From ANME-2 cluster archaeon (GTDB lineage Archaea > Halobacteriota > Methanosarcinia > Methanosarcinales > Methanocomedenaceae): a DNA stretch of 9,840 nt. This document shows, piece after piece, positions 1 to 6,700 of the stretch; positions within the stretch are counted from its first letter, which is position 1, and every line of letters begins with the position of its first letter. The notes below the pieces were generated by a model that was given only the letters and a program-made list of their open reading frames with translations, ran no database searches and had not been told where the DNA came from. The DNA lies in contig JAMJFQ010000063.1 of the NCBI GenBank assembly GCA_023544605.1, positions 1 to 9,840 on the forward strand. The letters run 5' to 3'. The position numbers and the translations under genes are program-made.

Positions 1-268
1 TGTGTCCGGGAAGTACTGCCAGTGATGTATCTGCCTCGGGTGCACCCAGGAAAACAGAGGGGATGATGTTGAGAAATGTGTGGGTTAGTGACGTTGAGAC
101 AACAGTGGCTGCAATACATAAGGGTGAGAGGCCCCATTCAAGCAGCCAGGGAGCAAAAGCTGCCATGATAAATGCAAAAGTGTTGGTATGGATACCGGGT
201 ACCAGTCCACTGAATACGCCGAGAAAAAAACCTACGACTATGCAAATAATAAGCAGACTGATATTCAT
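1..268 (-). CDS. TctA-like (COG1784-type) integral membrane protein, N-terminal fragment
   Basis: Reading the minus strand from an ATG at 268-266 gives 89 open codons that run off the left edge, so only the N-terminus is here. The start is supported by a GAGG-type ribosome binding site (gaggctgat just before ATG). Residues 1-24 form a hydrophobic segment leading into GLVPGIHTNT (21-30). A second hydrophobic stretch follows, then THTFLNIIPSVFLGAPEA (62-79) and LAVLPGH (83-89). This PGIHTN / IPS-FLGAPE / LPGH pattern resembles the archaeal TctA-like membrane proteins, which are related to the large membrane subunit of tripartite tricarboxylate transporters. The family usually has around ten membrane helices, and archaeal members generally lack a visible TctB/TctC partner, so the substrate is unknown. 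It is transcribed divergently from hemD. Family membership is from remembered motifs; function is not established. Confidence 0.75.
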   Translation of the reverse strand, partial: MNISLLIICIVVGFFLGVFSGLVPGIHTNTFAFIMAAFAPWLLEWGLSPLCIAATVVSTSLTHTFLNIIPSVFLGAPEADTSLAVLPGH

Positions 269-348
269 ATCAGCCTCTCTATATAATTGATATCAATGTT
301 GATGTTCACTGCCATCATCCTTTGAGGTATATGAAACCGGACAAATGG

Positions 349-358
349 ATATAAATTT
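349..358. promoter_or_regulatory. Candidate shared TATA element for the TctA-like gene and hemD
   Basis: The sequence atataaattt reads as aaatttatat on the minus strand, so a TATA-like box is available in both directions. Initiation about 25 bases away would give a leader of roughly 60 bases for the minus-strand membrane protein and roughly 45 bases for hemD. It is the most AT-rich TATA-like element in the 153-base divergent gap. This is inferred from spacing and composition only. Confidence 0.35.
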
Positions 359-395
359 TTTGATAATGCTACGGAAAGGATTTGGAAGCTGTTAA

Positions 396-418
396 ATCAT
401 ATACTGAAAATATATGAT
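396..418. promoter_or_regulatory. 8-bp inverted repeat directly before the hemD start codon
   Basis: Arms atcatata (396-403) and tatatgat (411-418) are perfect reverse complements separated by 7 bases; the right arm ends 3 bases before the hemD ATG. It could be an operator, a hairpin over the start, or a coincidental TATA-like element: the left arm lies about 22 bases before the ATG, which would suit a leaderless transcript. No Shine-Dalgarno sequence is visible before hemD, which fits a leaderless reading. Confidence 0.3.
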
Positions 419-421
419 CCA

Positions 422-1123
422 ATGAGAATTGCAGTGACCCGTCTGGAAGAGAAGTCAAAAGGCACACAGGAACTCTTTACCCGGTACAATCATGAGGCGG
501 TACTGGTTCCCACCCTGAAGACCGCCCCTTCCCTGGACCCGGGTTCCCTGGATGATCTGTGCTTAAAAGTGAGGACAGGAAACATAGATTTTTTGATTTT
601 CTCAAGTACAATGGGTGTACAATATTTTTTTGACCAATGCAGCGAAGTACCTGATGACACGGTTATGGTGGCTGTGGGTCCAAAGACCAAAGAAGCTATC
701 TGTGACAAAGGATTCTCATGTGAGACCATTTCCTCATACTCCTCTGACCATTTTGCAATCCATCTTGGTTCCCGCATCAAAGGGAAGACCGTCGGGGTGG
801 TACGGCCTGATGTACCCAACCCACAACTTGTGGAGTCACTCACGTCCCTGGGTGCACAGGTGATCGAAGGGATAGCATACCGACTAATTCCTTCAGGTCA
901 CGAATTCAAGGAGATCCTACCCGGTGTAGATGTGGTGATCTTCACAAGTGGTAAGTCATTCACACTGGCAGAAGTATCACCCGAAGAACTGAGCGGGAAA
1001 ACAGTGGTTGCTATAGGCCCAAAATGTGCCGCTGTTATGGAAAGCCAGGGTGTCACACCTGATATAACCGGAAACGGTACACTGGAAGGTTGTTTAGCGG
1101 CCCTGTCATCTCATTCCAGATAG
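422..1123 (+). CDS. hemD: Uroporphyrinogen-III synthase
   Basis: This enzyme (EC 4.2.1.75) cyclises hydroxymethylbilane to uroporphyrinogen III with inversion of ring D, the last shared step before siroheme, cobamides, F430 and archaeal haem. The 233-residue length is usual for a stand-alone HemD. Two Rossmann-like lobes are visible. Lobe features are DFLIFSSTMGV (56-66) and VAVGPKTKEAI (83-93), then VVRPDVPNPQLVESL (126-140) and GIAYRL with Tyr153, then VVIFTSGKS (171-179), VVAIGPKCAAV (195-205) and GTLEGCLAAL (219-228). The repeated 'VxVGPKT...G' and 'FTSxxS' elements are characteristic of the family. No other tetrapyrrole gene adjoins it; archaeal cobT lies about 700 bases further on, in another transcription unit. 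There is no clear ribosome binding site, so the transcript may be leaderless. The 3' end overlaps the convergent ferredoxin gene by 13 bases. Confidence 0.88.
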   Translation: MRIAVTRLEEKSKGTQELFTRYNHEAVLVPTLKTAPSLDPGSLDDLCLKVRTGNIDFLIFSSTMGVQYFFDQCSEVPDDTVMVAVGPKTKEAICDKGFSCETISSYSSDHFAIHLGSRIKGKTVGVVRPDVPNPQLVESLTSLGAQVIEGIAYRLIPSGHEFKEILPGVDVVIFTSGKSFTLAEVSPEELSGKTVVAIGPKCAAVMESQGVTPDITGNGTLEGCLAALSSHSR

Positions 1124-1293
1124 ACAATGGCTTTGTTGGGACATATCTCTACACATTCACCGCACTGTGTGCATTTTTCATAATCTATCCGGGCCTCCCC
1201 GTCCACCCGGTACAGGGCACCAGAGGGGCAGATATTATCGCACTTGCCACATTTGCGGCAACCGTGCACTATTATATATCCGTCTTTTTCCAT
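1111..1293 (-). CDS. Small 2[4Fe-4S] ferredoxin
   Basis: A 60-residue protein with two classical cluster motifs: Cys12, Cys15, Cys18 and Cys22 (CxxCxxCxxxCP), then Cys41, Cys44, Cys47 and Cys51 (CxxCxxCxxxCP). The C-terminal cysteine of each motif ligates the cluster formed mainly by the other motif's counterpart, as in clostridial-type ferredoxins. It has no signal peptide or membrane segment and should be a cytosolic low-potential electron carrier; the redox partner cannot be told from the sequence. Start: ATG 1293-1291, preceded by gatgatataa, only a weak ribosome-binding match. The 3' end overlaps hemD by 13 bases in the convergent orientation. It diverges from the TrmB-like regulator across a 118-base gap with a perfect palindrome, so regulation by that neighbour is plausible. 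Confidence 0.88.
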   Translation of the reverse strand: MEKDGYIIVHGCRKCGKCDNICPSGALYRVDGEARIDYEKCTQCGECVEICPNKAIVYLE

Positions 1294-1355
1294 TTATATC
1301 ATCAATAAACTATTTATGTGACCAATTCCATCATCATAATGGTTTTGTACAAACT

Positions 1356-1369
1356 ATACAATATTGTAT
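1356..1369. promoter_or_regulatory. Perfect 14-bp palindrome, candidate operator in the ferredoxin/TrmB divergent gap
   Basis: atacaatattgtat is a perfect palindrome 42 bases before the regulator's ATG and 62 bases before the ferredoxin's. A shorter palindrome, ttgtacaa (1345-1352), lies 3 bases to its left and shares the 'gtac/tacaa' theme. Winged-helix dimers bind sites of this size. The position suggests autoregulation of the downstream TrmB-like gene and possibly control of the ferredoxin. AT-rich palindromes can occur by chance and no binding data are available. Confidence 0.4.
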
Positions 1370-1411
1370 TTAACACTTACCACACAACAAAAACAATGTT
1401 GAGGATAAAAA

Positions 1412-1789
1412 ATGCCCAGTTCGATACCTGAAATGATACATGGAAATTTCAATTGCAGTGATATTGCCAAATGCGTGTTGGGATTGAAAAGCCTGGACCT
1501 CGATTCCTACCGCTTGCTGGTACAAAAAGGGGCTATGACTGCGGAAGAACTTGGTGAAATACTAAACCGGGAACGGAGCACCGCTTACCGGGCACTTCAA
1601 AACCTCATGACATGTGGACTGGTCTACAGGGAGACAAAGACCATAGAAGGTGGCGGATATTATTACATCTATAAGGCACTTGATCCCTGCAAATTAAAAG
1701 ACATGGTTCAGGAAAATATCAACACCTGGCATGAGAAGATGAGTGCCCTAACCCAGGATATTGAAAAAGATATTCTGGAGCAGCCTTAA
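1412..1789 (+). CDS. TrmB-like winged-helix transcriptional regulator
   Basis: A 125-residue DNA-binding protein. Residues 28-62 look like a winged helix-turn-helix: SLDLDSYRLLVQKGAMTAEELGEIL, then a recognition helix RERSTAYRALQNLMTCG (53-69), then a wing with YRETKTIEGGGYYYIYKAL (72-90). Residues 91-125 are helical and could form the dimer interface. The order 'TAEELGEILNRERSTAYRALQNL..GLV' is typical of the TrmB/Sugar-specific regulator DNA-binding domain. It lacks the large C-terminal sugar-binding domain of true TrmB, so the effector is unknown. There are four cysteines (15, 21, 68, 93); whether they sense metal or redox state is speculation. Start supported by GAGG at 1401-1404, 7 bases before ATG. 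It diverges from a ferredoxin gene and ends 15 bases from the convergent cobT. Confidence 0.75.
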   Translation: MPSSIPEMIHGNFNCSDIAKCVLGLKSLDLDSYRLLVQKGAMTAEELGEILNRERSTAYRALQNLMTCGLVYRETKTIEGGGYYYIYKALDPCKLKDMVQENINTWHEKMSALTQDIEKDILEQP

Positions 1790-1804
1790 ACAGTACCACT
1801 ACAC

Positions 1805-2833
1805 CTAAAACAGCTGGTCGCAGATCTCCTCCACCTTTTCGAGTAATTCCCGCTGACCGATACCCATCATTCCTGCAACGAACATTGCACCACCAGCACC
1901 CACACCTTCTTTTACCACTCCTGATTCGTACATTCTCAGTCCTGGGTTTTTTGACCTATCAAGACCGGGATCCACTACATAAGCTGCATAACCAAGTGCG
2001 GATACCGTTTCAAGGAAACTGGCAGTGCCATCTTCAGCTACATATTTTGTGGTAGCAATAGATATATTGTTCTCAATTCCCAGGAATTTTATTATCGCCA
2101 TAACCGCCATCATCTGGGTTCCTCCTGCCAGTATTGACGGGGTACCTTTCAATCCTTCCACCAGTCCGCTGACACACGCCATCATAGGATCACCTACATA
2201 TTCTATTGCGCGCATGGGCTCATTCAACAAATCACCAAAAGCAATACCTGCCCTATCAAGGGCCTGGGCCACTACTTGCTGTTTTATATCCATAGGATTT
2301 TTGGGGAAACTACTACTCACCATACCATCGATTCCCAGTGCCTGTAATACAGCCATAGCAGTGGTAGTGCCTCCTGGTACGCTCTCACCTATTATAACGA
2401 AGTCTGAAAAGCGCCGTATCTGGCGCCCCAGTTCCACTGAGTTCTCATATATCAGACCTGCATCCTGGACCGCCTGGCCATTTCTGATATCACCACCCGG
2501 GTGAGCACCTACATCCAGGAGGGGTATTTGTGGAAGTATGCGCAGGCCACAGTTAATGAACATAAAAGGCATACCAGTCAACTGCAAGGCCGCCCTGGTC
2601 ATCACTGCGGGTGTGGGACTGTTACCGGTCATGGGAGGTTCACTGTTCCCTATCGTCCTGCCCAATGTCACCAGTTCTGCATCGCCGGCCGGTGTATAGT
2701 CAATAAGGGCAGGTAATCTGCCTGCTGCCGAAATACCAGGTATCTTTGCAGTATCAGTGTTTGAAAGGACACAGAGAAATAAGGGATGTTGTGCGTCAAA
2801 TGCTGGTGGTTCGGGTGATATCCAGTGGTCCAT
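1805..2833 (-). CDS. cobT: Archaeal CobT-type nicotinate mononucleotide-dependent phosphoribosyltransferase (UPF0284)
   Basis: 342 residues, full length for the archaeal family (TIGR00303/UPF0284, related to COG2038). Bacterial CobT transfers phosphoribose from nicotinate mononucleotide to the lower-ligand base, making the alpha-ribazole phosphate needed to finish cobamides; methanogens use cobamides in corrinoid methyl transfer. Visible motifs: GNSEPPMTGNSPTPAV (62-77), GAHPGGDIRNG (109-119), IGESVPGGTTTAMAVLQALG (148-167), LAGGTQMMAV (235-244) and a C-terminal KEGVGAGGA (308-316). Glu309 lies in a Glu-Gly-x-Gly-Ala setting like the catalytic glutamate of bacterial CobT. ATG at 2833-2831 is preceded by AGGATG at suitable spacing. 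It is downstream of, and co-oriented with, the winged-helix gene at 2992-3378 (158-base gap), and convergent with the TrmB-like gene. The family call is strong; the exact base accepted is unknown. Confidence 0.88.
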   Translation of the reverse strand: MDHWISPEPPAFDAQHPLFLCVLSNTDTAKIPGISAAGRLPALIDYTPAGDAELVTLGRTIGNSEPPMTGNSPTPAVMTRAALQLTGMPFMFINCGLRILPQIPLLDVGAHPGGDIRNGQAVQDAGLIYENSVELGRQIRRFSDFVIIGESVPGGTTTAMAVLQALGIDGMVSSSFPKNPMDIKQQVVAQALDRAGIAFGDLLNEPMRAIEYVGDPMMACVSGLVEGLKGTPSILAGGTQMMAVMAIIKFLGIENNISIATTKYVAEDGTASFLETVSALGYAAYVVDPGLDRSKNPGLRMYESGVVKEGVGAGGAMFVAGMMGIGQRELLEKVEEICDQLF

Positions 2834-2890
2834 AAGGCATCCTGCCGTACTAGTATGGGTTTACAGGGTGAACCTATTTCATAGATACTA

Positions 2891-2900
2891 TTAAAAATAT
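2891..2900 (-). promoter_or_regulatory. Candidate TATA box for cobT
   Basis: On the minus strand this reads atatttttaa. Initiation about 25 bases downstream would leave a leader of roughly 30 bases carrying the AGGATG ribosome binding site. It suggests cobT can be transcribed independently of the upstream winged-helix gene. Based on composition and spacing only. Confidence 0.3.
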
Positions 2901-2991
2901 TGCTTTTCGCCTGATTGCACTGTAACGTTAGAAAGTATTATGGTATAAACAATTAAAAGATGTGGGGTAAGGATATACCATATCATTTCTC

Positions 2992-3378
2992 CTATTTTGA
3001 TTTTCGAAAGTTCAGGTGTTTGAGCTTTTCAATGTTTTCCAGAGTCCTATCTGCTTCACTTCTGGTCTTTTGTTCAAGATGCAATACTATTTCATTCATG
3101 GGGACGGCCAGCTTATATACCTTCATTGGCCTGCCTTTCCCTTCCTTTTTGATCTCCCTCTCGTCCAACCATCCAAAGTCCCTCAATTCACGCATAGCAA
3201 TGCTTACTTCAGGCTGCCTGAGTTCTGAACCCATTTCAAGGTCTTTTGATGTGGCCTCATCAACATTTGCCAGATAAGCGAGGGTTGAGGCTACATTGCG
3301 CGACATATTAAGATTACGCAGAATGTTAATTAATTCAAGGTCCATGTCATCGAAAACGCTCACTTCTGAAGATCTCAT
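2992..3378 (-). CDS. Winged-helix transcriptional regulator (archaeal ArsR/TrmB-like)
   Basis: A 128-residue soluble protein. Residues 25-90 fit a winged helix domain: NMSRNVASTLAYLANVDEAT (helix 1), SKDLEMGSEL (helix 2), recognition helix RQPEVSIAMRELRDFGW (54-70), and a basic wing REIKKEGKGRPMKVYKL (74-90) whose GKGRP-x-KVY pattern is common in archaeal regulators. Residues 94-123 are predicted helical with heptad-like leucine spacing and probably form a coiled-coil dimer. No ligand-binding domain or metal-binding cysteines are present. I recognise this as a widely conserved euryarchaeal regulator type but do not know its regulon. ATG 3378-3376 is preceded by gtgat-ataa, matching the distal part of the archaeal Shine-Dalgarno consensus. 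It is followed in the same orientation by cobT after 158 bases; the far side of the upstream gap holds the MITE and polC. Confidence 0.78.
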   Translation of the reverse strand: MRSSEVSVFDDMDLELINILRNLNMSRNVASTLAYLANVDEATSKDLEMGSELRQPEVSIAMRELRDFGWLDEREIKKEGKGRPMKVYKLAVPMNEIVLHLEQKTRSEADRTLENIEKLKHLNFRKSK

Positions 3379-3421
3379 TTATATCACATCTTATATTGTT
3401 TAACTTTCATATTTTTGTAAT

Positions 3422-3429
3422 AATATAAA
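3422..3429 (-). promoter_or_regulatory. Candidate TATA box for the winged-helix regulator
   Basis: On the minus strand this reads tttatatt, a good match to the archaeal TATA consensus. Its centre is about 48 bases before the ATG, so initiation about 25 bases downstream would give a leader of about 20 bases that still includes the gtgat ribosome-binding element. Confidence 0.4.
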
Positions 3430-3519
3430 TAGTTTATTCGATAAATAATATTTAATTCAAGTTACTTTAAGTCATTCATCTAATTTAACAGTTTTGTAAT
3501 ATATTTCCGCAGTATTACA

Positions 3520-3695
3520 GAAACAATATCAGAATCCAGATATAATGTAAATTGTTCAATTACCGATGTGACGACAAATCAGTGTTAATCAGTGAAATCT
3601 GTGTCTTTTATATTTCCAGACACAGATTAACGCCGATTACACAGATTTGATCTAAAGTCAGTATGATCAAAATAACTGATTTTTGGAACAGTGCC
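3520..3695 (+). mobile_element. MITE-like hairpin element, copy 1 (176 bp), with 8-bp target-site duplication
   Basis: The element is flanked by an identical 8-bp direct repeat, gtattaca, at 3512-3519 and 3696-3703. Its right end read inward is ggcactgttccaaaaatcag; its left end gaaacaatatcagaatccag matches this at about 11 of 20 positions, a degraded terminal inverted repeat. The centre is a large imperfect palindrome. It aligns end to end with 9499-9676 at roughly 80% identity by eye, and the boundaries fall exactly where the two copies' flanks stop matching. It encodes no protein. Short length, inverted ends, target duplications and repetition define a MITE, normally moved by a transposase encoded elsewhere. 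The 8-9 bp duplications and the GG-3N-TG end fit IS1-family elements best, though ISL3, IS256 or IS982 types also duplicate about 8 bp. It fills most of the 384-base gap between the winged-helix gene and polC. Confidence 0.78.
3576..3648. repeat. Central long inverted repeat of MITE copy 1
   Basis: The left arm (3576-3606) and right arm (3618-3648) are about 31 bases each around an 11-base AT-rich loop; roughly 26 positions pair with one-base bulges. The arms consist of iterated units of the form AATCNGTG spaced about 10 bases apart. The palindrome would form a strong hairpin in single-stranded DNA or in RNA reading through from either side. The same structure is present in copy 2. Confidence 0.8.
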
Positions 3696-3707
3696 GTATT
3701 ACACTAT

Positions 3708-3716
3708 TTTATATAA
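3708..3716 (+). promoter_or_regulatory. TATA box of polC, directly right of the MITE
   Basis: tttatataa is an almost ideal archaeal TATA box. Initiation about 25 bases downstream would give a leader of around 25 bases containing the GAGGT ribosome binding site at 3754-3758, 4 bases before the polC ATG. The box starts 5 bases after the MITE's right-hand target duplication, so the position where TFB contacts the BRE overlaps that duplication. Confidence 0.5.
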
Positions 3717-3762
3717 TATTATTTACCATGAAATCAATTCCCCCTACTGAAAAGAGGTCTTT

Positions 3763-6700
3763 ATGAAAAAGATAGTTGCAAGTAATAGAATGCAGGAATA
3801 CTTCAAAAAACTGGAATCTGAACTGAACACTGCTATTGAAATTGCAGCAGAAGCCAGAAGTAAAGGACTTGACCCCCAACCTACTATCGAGATACCTCTG
3901 GCCCAGGATTTGGCAGACCGGGTAGAAAAACTTATCGGTATCGAGGGAGTGGCGCCGCGTATCAGGGAACTGGAGAAAGACCGGAGCCGGGAAGAGGCAG
4001 CACTGCACATCGGTGTGGAAGTGGCTACCGGTAAGGTACAAACCTTCGAGTCGGACACCCAGGCCCTGGATGCAGCTGTCAGGGTATCAGTGGCAATGCT
4101 GACCGAAGGTGTGGTAGCGGCACCTATTGAAGGTATCGATCGGGTGGATATTGAGACCAATCCGAACGGTTCCAGGTTTGTCAGGATATATTATGCAGGA
4201 CCCATTAGAAGCGCTGGTGGTACTGCACAGGCACTTTCAGTACTGGTTGCAGATTTTGTCAGGCGCAGCATGGGTATTGACCGGTACATACCCACCCATG
4301 ATGAGGTTGACAGGTATGTGGAAGAGGTACAGCTCTACAGACGTGTGGCAAACCTGCAATATACTCCCAGCGAGGAAGAGATCAGGCTTATCGTAGAGAA
4401 TTGTCCTGTTTGTATAGATGGTGAACCAACTGAGGATGCTGAGGTGGATGGGCACAGGGACCTGCCCCGCATTCCCACGAACAGGGTCAGAGGTGGTATG
4501 TGCCTTGTCATGGCTGAAGGACTGGCGTTAAAAGCGCCAAAAATAAAAAAACATGTGAACAATCTCAAACTGGATGGCTGGGACTGGCTGGACCGTTTCA
4601 TCAGCGGTGTCAAACAGGAAGATGATGAAAGTGATAACGACGGTATAAAGGTCAAGCCAAAGGATAAGTACCTTCAGGATCTGATAGCAGGCAGACCTGT
4701 GTTCTCATATCCTTCCAGGCCGGGTGGCTTCAGGCTCAGATACGGACGCAGCCGCAACACCAGTTTTGCAGGTGGGGGTGTCAGCCCGGCAACCATGGTA
4801 CTGATGGATGATTTCCTGGCTGCGGGTACCCAGGTGAAAGTGGAAAGACCAGGTAAGGCTCTGGGTATAGCCCCAGTAGACAGCCTGGAAGGTCCCACTG
4901 TACTGTTGTTCAATGGTTCTGTCCTCAGGGTGGATTCTGTAGAACAAGCCCGTAAGGTCAGGAATTCAATATCCCAGATACTTGATATCGGGGAGATGCT
5001 TATCAATTACGGGGATTTCCTGGAGAACAATCACGTACTGATACCTTCATCCTACTGTTTTGAATGGTGGATACAGGAACTTGACGCTGCTGCAGCCAGG
5101 ATAGGAAAAGACGTCCCGTACGGGGAATCAGAGCTTACTAAACCTACCGGTGCTACTGCACTTGAACTCTCAGACACCTTCCAGGTCCCGCTTCATCCCG
5201 AATACACGTACCTTTGGCATGATGTCACATCACAGGAAATACTCACCCTTTCAACCTATGTGGAACAGACGGGAGCGTATGATGGCACAGAACTGGTACT
5301 TCCTACCGAAAATGGCATCAAGCATATACTGGAAATGCTGCTTGTCCAGCACAGGGTATGTGATAATCAGGTCCATATCGACCAGGCAGGACCGCTGGTT
5401 CGGTGCCTGGGTCTTGACGAATCCTTACAGCGTGTCAGGATTGTTACCTTTGAAGATTTTCCTCAACCGATGGATATGGTGAACCATCTAAGCCGCCTCA
5501 TGATCAGGATGCGGGCACCTTACCGTATTGGATCTCGAATGGGCAGGCCCGAGAAGTCAGATAAACGGGAAATGAAACCTGCTCCAAACGTACTGTTCCC
5601 GGTGGGTGATGCGGGGGGACGGAAGCGTTCTATGATCGAAGCTAAGAACTATTCGTCATCATTCAAGGAAAACGTGGGTACATTTGAAGTGGAAATAGAT
5701 ACCAGGGCATGTACCCGGTGCGGTGCGGTAACCTTCAGGCGGTCCTGCCCTGATTGCGGTAGTCCTACCCGACAAAAAATTCACTGTCCGGTATGCAATA
5801 TTGAAGTGGGTAAGCCGGTTTGTCCAAAATGCGAACGTGAGACCACGTCGGCTGATAAAATCTTGATCAATTTCAAGGATGAATATCTCAAAGCCTTTGA
5901 GAACATCGGGGAGAGGGACACCCTGGCCAGTTTCAAGGGTGTGATAGGGCTTACATCCAAAAACAAGACGCCAGAACCCATTGAAAAGGGAATACTGCGC
6001 GCCAAGCATGGCTTGGTCACATTCAAGGATGGTACGGTGCGTTATGATATGTCAGACCTCCCCCTGACCCATATACGACCCGGTGAAATAGGAACTGATG
6101 TGCAGACCATGCACCAGCTTGGATATACGGTCGATATGGATGGAAAAGAACTTGTGGACCCTTCACAGGTTGTGGAACTGAAGGTACAGGATGTTGTAGT
6201 ATCGTATCATTGCGGTGAATATCTGCAAAAAGCCGCCTGTTTCATTGATGATCTGTTGGTAAAATACTATGGTTTGGAACCTTATTACAAAGCCTGTACA
6301 CCCAGCGACATGGTAGGGACACTGGTCATAGGATTGGCGCCCCACACTTCTGCTGGTGTCCTGGGGCGACTGATAGGATTTACCAAGGCTTCGGTGGGCT
6401 GGGCACATCCTTTCTTCCATGCAGCCAAACGACGCAACTGTGACGGTGACGAGGATTGTGTCATGCTGCTGATGGATGGATTGTTGAACTTCTCCCGTTC
6501 ATACCTCCCAGATAAACGGGGGGGCCAGATGGATGCCCCACTTGTGCTCACAACGCATATAGACCCCAATGAAGTGGACAAGGAATCCCACAATATTGAT
6601 GTGCTGCGAAGATATCCTTTAGAGTTCTATGAAGCCACCCTGGATTATGCCAATCCTAAGGATATGATAACGGTCATGGATACGGTAACTGGCAGGTTAG

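Noticed and set aside
63..290. 75-codon plus-strand open frame near the left edge
   Set aside because: The opposite strand encodes a TctA-like membrane protein with conserved motifs and a ribosome binding site over the same bases.
1090..1373. Plus-strand open frames of 72 and 68 codons between hemD and the TrmB-like gene
   Set aside because: They are antisense to the ferredoxin with eight correctly spaced cysteines.
2025..2504. 159-codon plus-strand open frame
   Set aside because: It lies wholly antisense to cobT, whose protein has clear family motifs; the frame has no ribosome binding site or recognisable product.
3533..3706. CRISPR array or tRNA/small structured RNA in the repeat-rich gap
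   Set aside because: The repeated units have no unique spacers of constant length, and the palindrome has no cloverleaf; the target duplications point to a mobile element instead.
3744..4160. 138-codon minus-strand open frame over the polC start
   Set aside because: Serine-rich low-complexity translation antisense to the conserved N-terminus of DP2; a shadow frame.
6421..6480. Possible intein at the polymerase active site of DP2, a known intein position in other archaea
   Set aside because: The catalytic motif RRNCDGDEDC is continuous and the total length is 1142 residues, so no intein is present.
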